This document shows, in pieces, positions 27,440-39,900 of a stretch of DNA of 64,000 nucleotides (its first letter is position 1; each line of letters begins with the position of its first letter). A program made the position numbers and the translations under genes. The notes below the pieces were generated by a model that made no database searches, was not told the DNA's origin, and was given only the letters and a program-made list of their open reading frames with translations. Source of the DNA: Cyanoderma ruficeps (lineage: Eukaryota; Chordata; Aves; Passeriformes; Timaliidae); the NCBI GenBank assembly GCA_008694505.1, contig VZDJ01007753.1:14667003-14731002 (forward strand). Reading direction: 5' to 3'.

Positions 27440-27560
27440 TTGGTTTACATAACTTTGTAGCTTTTAGAAGTTATATGCAATGCCAGAGCTCAGAAAAGTG
27501 ACTCTTCACATGGAAATGTCAATTAGTAATTCAGGTAATTGATGATTGTGTGTCCTGAGT
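27440..27560. promoter_or_regulatory. Candidate element rich in homeodomain cores
   Basis: TAATCA near 27434, then CAATTAGTAATTCAGGTAAT (27519-27538) and TTGATGATTG give several TAAT/ATTA cores within about 30 bp, in unique sequence. The pattern is common in conserved non-coding elements of developmental loci, but AT-rich DNA produces such cores by chance. Confidence 0.25.
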
Positions 27561-30500
27561 CACAGCAATGCACCCAGTAATGGCCTACCGGCCTTGTTTT
27601 GGATCTAAATAGTTTATCCATTCAAATGTGGCCATTCTTTCATCCCTCTCTGTCCCCCCTGTGGAGCTTTTCTTCCTACTAACCCAAAGGGGAAGAGCCT
27701 AGAGGACTGTCATGGGGTAAGAATGAAGATATGTTGGAGATCTCAAAGATAACATTTGAAAGTCAGAGGACATCTGGACTACATAACATGACTGTCAGGA
27801 GTGATGCCCTCCAAAAGCCATTCTAGTCTTGAGGGCATCTCCCACTGCTTCTTTTGTTGGCATTGGTGTCTCATCTCTGACAGACCTGAGACTTATGGGA
27901 AAACTCCTCCAGAAAGTACTTCATGAACTTTGGTGCTGTGTGATGGATAATTTGGTTTGTACATTTTCCCTCCACATGCACAGACAGAGCCCACTGACAC
28001 ATTCAGTGTGTGAGCCAATGCCACCTTCCTTCAGGGCTGTCTTTCTGGGCTTACCATACTGTTCCCAAGAGACCCCAGAGCATGACAGCACTGGAAAAGC
28101 TGAACTTAAGGCTGCAGATGAAAGCTTTCTCTCTGGCCTACTCCCCCTCCTATCTTATTGATGCTTCCTAAACCCCCAACTGTGGTCTGTGCATTTCCTC
28201 TTTGAGATGGATCACTTTTTTATTAATTTTACAGTAAATCACTTCCCCATTTCCTTTGTTCATGCTAGGTGGGCTCGGTGGTTTCCATCTCTGTGACACA
28301 GCTCTTGGCACAGGAGCACAGACCATACCATCCCTTCATTGCATCCTGCATTGTGGGTTCTCCTGAAAAGCAGGTTAAAGGGCTGGTTCTGCACTGTCAT
28401 TTCCCTTTACCCTCCCACACCAGTGCAAATGGGAACTGCAGTCTGGCATCCTCAGCCTTTCTCCTTCAAGGAGGACAGTTGCAAGTGCTCGTGCAGCATA
28501 GCTTGGGTGCGTGCCTGCCATGGAAGTACCATGGCTTACCGAGTACAGCTGCTCTACATCTTGTCTGCTTCCAACACCATAAATCTTGCTTTCCATTTGG
28601 AAGAACACTTGCAGAGGATTAGCTAGTGGAATTCCCCAGTTTCCTCAGGAAAAGTCAGAAGAATATCTGAATCCGAGGTTGAAGGTTGTATCTGCAGCAT
28701 ACTGGCTGTGAGAAAGCTTGGGGTCATGAGTCTGGTCTTGTAACTATGCAGACACCCTCTGAGACCCCAAAGTGAGCAGCCACAACCTCAGACCTCTTTC
28801 TCCCTCACAGAGCACCAAGGCTACAGGGTCGTCAGGCACTATAGTGACAGAGGGTGCACCCAGACTGTTAACAGCTGAAATGTACACCAGGGCACACATC
28901 CTCACTTTCCCCAGGGCTGGAAGGTGAGAGGGAAGGATTTTGACTTCAGTGTCATAAAATAAAGTAGTCAGAGCTCAGCTACAGATATTAGTCCAGGCCT
29001 TCCTAAGGGGCTGGAACAGGCAGGGAGGAGGCAGTGAAATCGGCTGTATCCCCAGGCAGATGAGCACATGGTGTACGTTCCTGCAGGTGAATAACAAAAT
29101 TACCATCTAGTGCTTTATCCTCCAGGAAAGTCTCTTCCTCAATTCTTACCTCTCTCACACTGTCAAGTATTGTTCCAAAATAGTAAGAGAATAATAACAA
29201 ATGCAGAGGATATCATAATAATTGCTCCGAAAAAGTAATAGAAGATACTTGTTGCCACCCTGAGAGTCAAAGCAAGTCACCACACTATCAGCCCAGCAAA
29301 GGCAGCATCCTTTCCCTGCCCTCCCTCTCCTCTGCCCACTCCCCCTCCTTCTAGGGCCTTGGGCCCCTCGCTGAAAGTAAACAGCTGGCTGTCACTTTTT
29401 GAATATCTTGGCTTTCTATGGCTTGGGTCCCAACCTTAATGTCATTTCAATACCATTTTTCTTCTGTGCTGAATAACAGGTCTGGAAATATCCACCTCGC
29501 TGCAGACAGCACGTGTGGCAGGGATCCTGCTGTGCCCATGCCAGGTGCCTTTGTTCCTAGGGACTTGGTCAGTGCCAGTCTCTGAAGGCACCCATTGGAG
29601 CAGGTTAAGTGTCTCCATGGAGATCTCCCCAGCTCCCTCTCACAGTCCCTCCCTTCTCTTACAGCTTTCTGTTTATTGTAAACAGCATCCCTATCTTGGC
29701 TGAAGATGGTAGCTCTCTGCGTCGCCCTGATCACCTGCCCACCCAAGTTGCCTCCTGGCCTGCTGTTGCCTGGGTAAACAGCAATGCCATCCTTTGAAAA
29801 TAACCTGCACATGGTGCAGGGCTCTTTTCATTCCTGGGTAGCTTTTTCTTTCCACACCCCTATTATGGGATTTGCCCGGATTTCGCATGGCAGCTGCAGC
29901 ATCCCTCCACTAACAAGGGCTGTGTGTTTGTGCATGAGGGAGAGTTTACAGAGGGGGGCTGGGGGTTGGAACCTCTAAACCCTGCTCCTTCCTCCAGCCA
30001 CATTATCCCATCACAGGAAGGGCACTGGTGTGCCCAAGCCTGGACTATCTAGTAGCTGTACAGCCCTTCTCCTCACTCACATCCACAGCATGCCTTGATT
30101 CCACCTGAGCAGTTGGGAAAGGAGTCTGAAATTTCCCCAGGTCTCCAGGATTTATCTGCTTCTTCAAGCTCAATAAAGTCCAAAAATCCCACCTTCCACC
30201 CAGCATCTTCCATCCAGTTTCTGATGTCTGCCAGAGATGGGGAAAACCCCCAGAGAACAGCATTTTTTTCATGATCCCACAATGGCAGTACAATTCTAAC
30301 TTGCCTTAGTATGGTCTTAAGGCCACTCTTGGCTGGGAAACCATCCCCATCTCCAGTGGTTTTTTAAAGAGATTTGGGGAAGAATGGAGAAGTAAATGCA
30401 CCCATGTTCCTTCCTAATCTATCACCCTACTCACCAAGGCAGAAAACTGGTATGTCACCTTTGTATCACTACAGTTCCTCCACTCCCAACACTATTTTGA

Positions 30501-31394
30501 GGATGTATGTTTATGCCAGTGGACCATTCCAAAACATATTCTCCAATGTGTATGACAGGAATAGACTTTTCCCTGAGATGCCTATGCAACAGCATCTACT
30601 GCTCATTGCAAGGGTGTTTTCTGTACTGATCCCCCAGGCAAGCTGCCTCTCCCTTTCTGCAGGAACACCTCTGACAAGCTCAGCTCCCTGTCCCTCTCTC
30701 CCAGCTGGAGTTTTCTACATGAGGCTATGGTCAGGGGTGCATACCGGTAAGAGTATGTGCACCTAATGTTCAAGTTGCACTGGGTCTATCCATCACTTCA
30801 TTGATTGGTGCCTCAGTTTCTCTCACTGAAACATGAAAATAATACTGGTCTCCTTTCAGAAGATATCCCTTGATGTCTTTAGCAAAACACAAGCTGGATA
30901 AGTCTCCGTGAATGGATGAGAAGTTGTATCTGTAGCTTCCTATAACAGGAAAGGCAGTATATCTTTGGAGCTTGTCACTGCAAGGGCAGAAAGCAAAAAC
31001 CTCTAGAATTGTCCTGGGACAGACTTTTGTCACCCAACTTCCTCAGAATAGTCCGGACCAGTACTGCCAGCATGACTTACCATGCTTGCAGCTCACCCTG
31101 CCTTGCAGCATCCAGCCAGATCCTAGGGATGACTGTGCTGCTTCTGACCCAAGGGCAGGTGTATCTGACCTGCACACAGCACACAAAAGTGCAGGTTCAT
31201 AAAACACAGCAGGAGGGAGATTTGGAAAAATTCCTGTCCAGCAGCCAGCAGGAGGGGGACCCCTCCCACACACCACATGTCCCTAGACGCTGAATGCCAC
31301 ATATGCGTAGGAAGCACTGCATAAAACATGATTATGATAAAATAAATACTGTGACAGGGATTAAGCCACTCTAGCTGTCCCTGAACTGAAATTT

Positions 31395-31456
31395 GGGATT
31401 TGCACGGACACTACTGGGATTTGCACAGAAACTACTGGGATTTGCACAGAAACTGA
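31395..31456 (+). repeat. Tandem repeat, 21-bp unit x3
   Basis: GGGATTTGCACAGAAACTACT is present three times head to tail (31395, 31416, 31437). The first copy differs at two positions and the last is one base short and changed at its end. Confidence 0.95.
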
Positions 31457-33940
31457 TGCTGACAGACAGAAATCGAGAGGGAGAAAGGAAGTCCTGTGGT
31501 AAAGTTCTTCCTATGAAACAGTTTTAGGACTGGAAGGCCTATCCACCTTCAACAGCTGCCTCTGACTAAGTCAACCACTCCTTCATTCAGGGTTTCTGTG
31601 AATGTTCGGGAGTAAGTTTATATGCTTCAAAGTTGCAGAGGTCCAAGTGGTGCAGGTCCCACCCGGGTGATGGGTGCAGATCACAATCTCTCATCACCAT
31701 AACAGGCAGATGATCAGAGCTTCTCGTGCCACTGACAAACCTGGGGGCTGTTCTCCCGTGCTGCAGCTTGATCAGTCTTTGGGTATATACAAAGGGCTCA
31801 GGCACCTGCACAGTGACTCCACGCCCTTTGTTCCACCAATAGGCATCCCATTTCCCCCAGGACCATTGCAGCCCATCAGCCCCTCTGTAACATCTGCTCT
31901 CCAAGAGCTACAGATGCTCCCATTCAATGCAAAAAGGGTCACCAAAAAGACACAAAACCAGAAACAAATCGTATGGAGAAGATCCTCCAAATCTTTGGGG
32001 GAAACCCATCACTGCTTTTGGAAGAGACATGTAGGAAAGTCTTTCTTCCATCTTCACATTCTTGCTCCTAAAACACTCTCACCATTAAGGTTAGGATTCT
32101 GGGGAGAAAATAGAAAAAAAATTGGATCTTTCAGTTTCTTTCACCTTCAAGTCGAAACTAAACTTCCCTACTTTTATTGTTCAAGGCAGATTTTTTTTCT
32201 GGCCTTTAACCAAGACTTTGCCGGATCTGTAGTCAGATCTATGACACACAGTCGACGTGTTCAGTGAAAGCTGCATTTCACCATTTACCAGTAAAGGCTT
32301 TAGAAGCAGAGTGCTTGGATGTCAGTAACAAAGGAAGCAAGACCCAGAGTTTCACAGTGTCAGAAATGCATTTTTTGACATTAGCTGTCTAAACACTTCT
32401 GTTGGTCTGGGGCAGCCCTTTTTTTTTTCCCAGGGAAGTCCAAGTCCATAGTGATAGAGCTCCACATATGCTCCTAGGGCAGCTCATACAGCATGAGGTG
32501 TGCTCAGAAGACCACAGTGCCCTGCACCTCAGTGAGCCTGAATGATGTAGTCCTTCCAGTTCTTGATGACACCCAGGACAGTCAGAGTCTTCTCTGCACT
32601 GGTGCACAGTGACTCTTCCACTACCTCCCCTTAGGAGAGCAGCACTCAGTGAAGGTGGAGGAAAGCAGGACAGCTAGTGCTGACAAGAGCAGACATGGAT
32701 GGCTGGCAAGTCACCTACTTAAAGCAGGTCCATAGTTCAGTGCCTGACTGGGTAAGAGTCTCTCCTGGCCAATGTTAATGGAGAGCAAGTTGTTCTGCCA
32801 AATGCACAGCCTGGCTGAGCCAAGCTCCACTGTTTCATGGAGCAAGCCCCTCCATTGCATGTGGAGAATTATCACCTTCAGGCAAAGAGTAGAGGTTATA
32901 AGAATGGATATACAAGTGAAACACAGATACCAAAAATGGTGAAAACTTATGAAATCACCTTGTCCTTTCCTCACACCTAGTCAATACAGGATTGTTCCCT
33001 CACTGACTCCAGAACAATACCACATAACCTAGATGCAATTGTGCTGCAGGAACTGCCAAACACAATGCAATGAAGACCAGAGAATGAGCTCATATGAGTT
33101 AATCCAGTTCCTGCAATAAAACAATCAGGGCTCTGGTCTCCATCCTGCAACATTCTCCTGAGCCAACCCTTTTCCAAGCCAACTCTTGGGTGTGCTAACA
33201 CTCAAAAACAAGCTGGAGCCACTGGTGGGCTTCTGAAATAACCTGGAGCTGGGAAAGCGCAGCAAAACAATATGTTCTTTCTACTAAAACTTTTGCTTTG
33301 TTTAGATGGGATCCATAAACCTTGTTATTCACAAACATTCAGAGAGCAGAGCTTTATTTCCAAGAATGCTCATGGAAAGGAAATCCATTGTGTAGGCCAA
33401 CATGAATAGACCCATGGTGTGCAATTTTTATGGGAAGCGTCCAGGTGGCTAGTGAGAAAATAGCTTCTTATCAAGAAAAGTAATGCATTACAGCTACAGA
33501 TGATTCCCAAGCAGTTGGAAGACATCCCCACCTGTGAGGCACACATCACCCCAGGAGGAGTTCGAAACAATGCCACACAGCAAGCACAGAGCAGGAGCAG
33601 CCATCCCCTCCACCAAGTCCACCATCAACCAAAGCATTCGCATTCACTGTTTGCAAGTAATTGCAGAGCCAGTAACACTAGACAGCAGAAAGGAGCAACC
33701 CATACATTCCTTGGACTGGTATCTTACAGTGCCTTACACATAATAGACCTTAAAACAAAGGGTTAAAATTAATTGTAGGCTCCACTAGAACACTTTCCTG
33801 GAAATAGCCTGAGCACCAAACCTATCTCCTCCTCCTTCTTAAAATCATGTAGCTGATAAAAAGCAGAAAGTCTTTCATCACTATTTTTTATACATAATTA
33901 GGTTTAGTTTGCAGAGCTATGAGTCCTGAGTTAGCAAGTG

Positions 33941-33972
33941 CACATGCACACACACACACACACTCACACACA
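33941..33972 (+). repeat. (CA)n microsatellite
   Basis: About 15 CA units with interruptions (CACATGCACA at the left, CACTCACACA at the right). Confidence 0.93.
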
Positions 33973-36900
33973 GAGACCTTATTCATCTATGTGACTGGTA
34001 CCCAGAAACACAACTCCTCAGTCAATGTCTGGGTGGCAAACATAAAAATGCATTTTAATACTCTTGATGCTGGAACACAACAGCATGCACAAAAATATGT
34101 CCACCAAGTGCAACACATTGTAAACAGGAGAATAAGTAAAATAAACAAATACATGTAATTTCATCTGGGTCACAAGTTGACTCAACGTGACATTTCCTTT
34201 TGTAGTGAAGAACATTGGAGAAAAGAGGGCTTATTTATACATACTGGAATATATTTGGCTAGGTTTTTTTCTAGCTCTCTTGGTTATTTTTGCAGTAAGC
34301 CTAAGTGTTTAGAAGCTTTTCCCCCCTTTCAAGATCAAGATTTTCTTTTTGCTTTATCTCACAGAATCATAACTCATAGTTCTGCATCCTTAAAAATGAC
34401 TGCTGTACGGCTGTGAGCAATAACCTCACCGTGTGATCTTGCCTCAAAATCAAGCAAGAGATTAGGCTGCAAGCACTAGCTCTAACTTCAATACTATCAG
34501 CTATTTGAAGGCATATGAAACAACATCCATTTCTCCCATGTTCTTCTTTCTTCTCTGAGTGATGGTTTGCAGCTGTGTCTCTTCCAACAGCAAGGCAGCC
34601 AGGACTCCCTGGGGACCCCATTTTCACTGCTGTTCTTGAAGGGCTAAAGTGGGAACACGCGTCCTGTGTCCCTGGACACACATGCTCACACACACAGCTC
34701 TGTGAAGCCCTGTGGGTGGTTTTCATGGAAGAGAAAATGTTGGCTAAAGTTCCTCTTGCTCTGCCTGCCTAGCACAGAGTGAAGGCAGTCTTGGTCTCAG
34801 AGGAGTCCCTCATGCTCCCTGAGCTGGGCACGGTGCTGTGGTCAGGACTGAATGCACACATGGGGGTTGCTGAGCTGGAGGTTACAGAGCAGAAGGGCAA
34901 CAGCAACAGCTCAACTCCTTGTGCAGATTTCCATCCAGAGCACTCAAAGCACTGTGCACAGGGAATAGGAATCACAGGGAGGCAGAGGGAGGAGAAGAGG
35001 TTGACCTAGTCACTGAGCAAGCCCGCTGGCTGCAGGGTATATGTTTGGAGTGCCAGACCAGGCTAGAAGCATCACAGCATCCTACACAGTCACTCATTTA
35101 CCATGAACAGCAGAGTATGGCAAGCACAAATAACATGTGAAATCCAGCAGAGCAAGCCAAGCCTTGCTCTGGGCTGAGCACCCCTCTGCAGCCCTTTGGG
35201 AGGATGCCAATGCAAAGCCAAGGCTCACTGTGAAATATCATGTATGCCTGTGTTGAGGGAGTTGGGGAAATCCAGAAGGGGGCTTTTTAACAAGGAGAAG
35301 AGGGAAGACTGGCAAAAGCAATCAAGGGCCCAGAGCTCCCTGTCCACACAGAGTGACACTGCAGCACTGAGCAAATGAGATTATAGTCATCAGCAGCTCA
35401 TCAGCCCTGTGACATGGGAAAGAGTAATCATCTCTGCTTAACAAACACAGGACCTGAGACAGGCCAAGTGCAGCTACACCAGTGGTGGGAGCAGCACAGC
35501 AAGCCTCTTCCCTGGGTCTCTGGGGTTCACATTAAATGAGGCCAAGAATGGACAAGGCCATCCATGTGAGGCAGGCAGCAACAGTCACGGAGTAAAGAAG
35601 GAGACAGGAAGAGGATCTGCACTTCAAGGCTCTTGGCTGTGCGTTACCAACTCAACTGTTGTCCACGTGACTCCCTGCATCACCCCTGTGCTTCCCCTTG
35701 TGCCCCTGGCAAGGGTGTCCTCGGGCTCACAGCTCACTGTGCCTGCAAGGTTGGCAGGAAAGGCTGACCTAACCCTGCACCAAGCAGGCCCTCAGACCTA
35801 TTGTCTCGAAATCAGGGTAATGATGGATGCCTAGGATGTTTCATCATTTCCCAGCACTGTTACAAGGCCCACATTTAAACCTCATCAGAAACATTTTGGT
35901 TTCCTTTCTGATTTTTACATGCTTGGAGTGCTGGCTATACCCCCTCCAGCCTTTGTTCTCCTGTTATTAAAAAGTGCTCCATTTTTCAGAAAATGAGTAG
36001 TGCTGTAAAACAAACCTATGAACTTCTTCAAGCGATCTGAACCTCTTGCAATAGCTGCAAGACCTCAGTGAGGTGTTTGCCACCTGGGACATGTCCTTCA
36101 CAACCTCCCTATCCCTCTCCCCCATCCATCCTCCATCGCTCCCTTCTCAGCTTTTTCCCACACTTGTCATGAGGTCAAACAAATGAAGGCTGGATAAGTC
36201 CGCAGTAGAAAGCAGGTCAATTAGCTTCTAAATGCACGTGACAAAGAGGTTAAGACAAGGAGGTTAAAAGGCTGGGAGCCTTGGACTGGGCTTTAATACA
36301 GACCTGAGCCCATGGATGTAGGGAAGCCCCAGGTGAGGCTGGTCAGGGCCATTCCAGTTTTTTAGTGCCTTTGAGGCCTGGCACAGCCACTGGCTGGATC
36401 CTCCTGTTGGTCTTTGTTCCCAGAACGGCATTTCCTTCAGACAGAGGCGGTGTGTCCTCCTTGTACAAGGACAGCACATGTGGGCATACACAGGCACAGT
36501 GTGATTTTGATGTTTGCCCATTTGATTTTCCATCATTCCCTTCTGTTAATGTTTTTTCCCACATTTGTGCAGAACTTAATACCCAAGGGTTCCAGGCTTG
36601 ACTTGTGCTTTTCTTGCCACAGTAAGAGCTTATAGAAATAGTGGTAACTATACCACCATCATTTGGAAAAGAGATTATGTGGAACAACTTGTATGTTTCA
36701 GTGGCTAACGTAATAATGTGACAATTACAGCTCTCTGTTGGGTCTGGTCCAGCTGTTTGTCCAAGAGGTTTCTAGGTGCAGCTGTTCTCACCACCAGACC
36801 CAGATCCTTTCAGTTACTGTTGAAATTGTGCCATAAACCTGCTGATGGATTTTGTTTTTCTTCCTTGAAAGCACCTGCTCGAGATGCATGGCTTGTTTTG

Positions 36901-39900
36901 TTATTAGATAGTCAGAAAAGGCAAAAGTTGAATTCTGCTTTCAGGCCTTTCATGGAGTAAGGTGAGCTCTCCTATTGGAAGGAGTTGTACCTCTCTTGCA
37001 AGCTCTACTAATGAATTCACCCGTGTCTGCTCCTCAAACTTGCCCTCTACCTACAGGACATTTGAAATGGTCAGTAAGAATTAATCTGCCTCTTGCATGT
37101 AGACTGGCCTAACAAAATGCAGATCATTGCAGAAGTGAGGATAATTCAAATGCCTATTGCAGCTTTAGGAAATAACTCTCATGAACTAGGATGTCCACTC
37201 CAGAAGATGGGATTTTCTCAATTTCTCTGTGATTTTGATCCATAGTATGAGTTTAAGAAATTATTTGCACCAGTAGTTGAAGATGTGTGAAACAGTTAAA
37301 ACTCTGTGACTCCTACAGGGACAGGACCAGTGTAGTTTGGGGAGGATAAGGCTGTTATTCAGCTGAAAAAGATCCATATGATTCCAATGCCATCACTAGC
37401 ATGCAGGGGCATCAGGGCCTCCCCTTTGGAGCAGGAGGAAACGATTTGCAGTCCCTGGAGGAGGCAACTCGCTGGGGTCAGGCAGCATGTGCAAGCCTGT
37501 AATGCTGGAGGTCCTTTGTGCCAAGAAAAATATCTTGGCCATGCTTCCTCCGAGCCTTTGGTAGGCAGGACAGCCCCAGTGGTTTCCTCCAGACCAGTGA
37601 TCAAGTGGACAAACAGGGACGTGTGCTGTGCTTGGAGCCGGCTACCTGCCCACCTGCACCCACTGCTGGCTGAGAGATCTGTGTCCTCTGGCCGAGCAGT
37701 GGCCACTGCACTTCAGCTTCCCTGGGGCTGGCAGACCCCCCTGCAAGCCCCTGCTGCTCACAGCCCTTGCAGCCAGCCTGGCATGAGGCTGGGGGAAGTT
37801 GTGGATTTGTGGCTGGGAAGGAAATCCCTCTAGGGCTCCTCGGGCACCCGCTCACCAGTGGTGCACACGACGTCATGGGGTTTTACCCACAATATACAAT
37901 TAAGATTTTTTTTTTTTTGCCTTATCCTATCCTCTTCTTAGTTTTGGCCTTTCTCCTTTAAAGCTTAACAACCTGATTTCCTCTTGGCTTGCTTACATCT
38001 GCATTGATGCAAAATAGACCACCAGCCTGAAGGCACTGAAATGTTGCTGCTTTTGCAAAGCATGGAATAGGAATGTGAGATCCAAAGGAGAAGGGATTAG
38101 GGCAGCTGGAGTGCTCATTCCCAAAAATGGGTCTGGTTGGCTTTACCTCAGCTGCCCTTTTGCAGACCTGCACCTCATTCACAAGCCATTTCCTTTATTC
38201 TTTTTTGAAAAGAACTGAGATCACATCAAACAATCCCCCTGACTTTGGGGCTGCACCCGCCTACCTTCTTTAAACTAATTCATTTAGAATAAGCTTCAAA
38301 ACCACCAAATAAAGTCAGCCCTTCTTGCAAGTGTGTTTGTTGTTGGTGGACATCTATGCGCTGTGAAGAAAACTGTCACGTGCCTTGACTTCAGAAAAGC
38401 ATGAGAAAACACTTGCAGCCTTCCCTGAGATAAGAAGTCACAAACAAATCAGAAACAACAGGCGAAAACTCAATTCAAGGTTTACTCCAGGATGGACGTC
38501 TTGCTACGATAAATTAAGGTGTTTTTCATTATTAAAAATAAACAAAGCAATGAAAGTGAACCATGTCACCATTCATATGCTTAAAAAACATCTTTAATCT
38601 GCTTGGGAAAATCTTTTTTTCCCCCTAACAGGAAAAAATATTAGTTGTCCAGATAACAAGCAAAACAAAATCAACCAAAGGGCATCAAGAGACTTCCTGA
38701 AATTGAAAAAACAATGTTTTGTGTAACAAGTTTAAAAAAAAAACAACCAAAAACAAAACAACCACATACAGCAAGCAGAATGATTCCTCTAGCTTCTTCA
38801 GGTCGTCAGTGGTTTCAGGAACATGACGAAGAGCTACACAAGCAGTCAAAAGTTTTATTTAACCTTGCAGCATTTTACAGCTGTCCTAAGCCTCTTCCCT
38901 TCTCCCTTTCCCCTCCCCAACCCCTCCGGAAACCATTTGTCTTTCTAGTGCCTTATTTTTAACAGCTCAGCTCGGCCTCAAAGGGACATGTGTAAAAACA
39001 ACGAAAGAACTGAATCCGGCAGCTTTGGGGTTCCCAGGATTGAAATAGCAAGCTTGATGCAAATCAGGATAGAAGCTGCTTTGGAAGAGGGAGCAATACC
39101 TCCTCTTCTTGAGGGAGAGAGGGATGGAAGGAGGCAGAGCCAAGATGATGGGCAGCCCAGACACTCATCCACCGTCAGACTAGGAGATGTGGGCAATGCT
39201 GGGCTGGGTTAGCTGGGATGCTCAGGACCCCATTCATCCTGCAGTAAATCAGCCCCTGGAGAGGCACGGGGAAGTTTGCACAATGTCTGCCCAAACTCTG
39301 CCTGGATCCCTGCCAGGGCTGGGAAACTTTCATTCTCATGAGTTCACAAATTTCACCTACAAGAGCCTGATTTAAACAATGCAGGAGACAGTGTGGCATT
39401 CCTTCCCACATCCCTCTCGGCCACTGCGCTGTGAAACCACAGGAAATCATTAGCTGTGCCTGCTAAGAACTTCTGGATCAAACAAATTATTCACATTTGA
39501 TGAATTCAGAGATTTTTTTCTTTGTTTAAAGATATTTATGATTTTCACAGGTTTGTTTGTGATGCTGGTTTATGCAGTCTCTAATGTTTGGCTGTGTAGT
39601 TCAAGTGTAGCAATATGAGGTTCAAAGGTCTCCCGTGTTGCAGTTACCATGGTTTTAAGTAGCAACGTTGGTTGCAATCAGGTAATTAAGCCATGAATGT
39701 ATATCTGCTCCCTAACAAATACACAGAGTGGCAGGTCCAACCCTCACACATTTAGGGGCTGGTTTCAAGTGTGGCCTCTGAAATGCTGAAAGACCTTTCC
39801 TGTGAATATTTACAGCAGAAGTTGGTCCATTGAATGTTTGCAAAGAGTAATCCCTAGACAGGTGTAGCAGTAGCCAAAGCAAATTGGTTTAGAGATGTCA

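Larger units (their letters stand above)
20011..33940. other. Intergenic sequence
   Basis: The first 450 bp (to about 20480) remain moderately CpG-rich, continuing the island region to the left. Beyond that the sequence is unique and mostly AT-leaning, with no gene recognised. A homeodomain-rich candidate lies at 27.44-27.56 kb and a 21-bp tandem repeat at 31395-31456. The longest open frame (about 197 codons, 31674-32267, + strand) is low in structure and matches nothing known. Confidence 0.65.

Noticed and set aside
31395..31456. Tandem repeats as a CRISPR array
   Set aside because: The units are head to tail with no spacers, and the genome is a vertebrate's.
31674..32267. 197-codon open frame on the + strand
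   Set aside because: Composition looks random, no domain is visible, and it sits in ordinary intergenic sequence.
33561..33575. GTTCGAAA as a tRNA T-loop
   Set aside because: No matching acceptor, D-arm or anticodon arm surrounds it.
39640..39682. RFX X-box
   Set aside because: Only half-sites match and the spacing between them is wrong for a full X-box.
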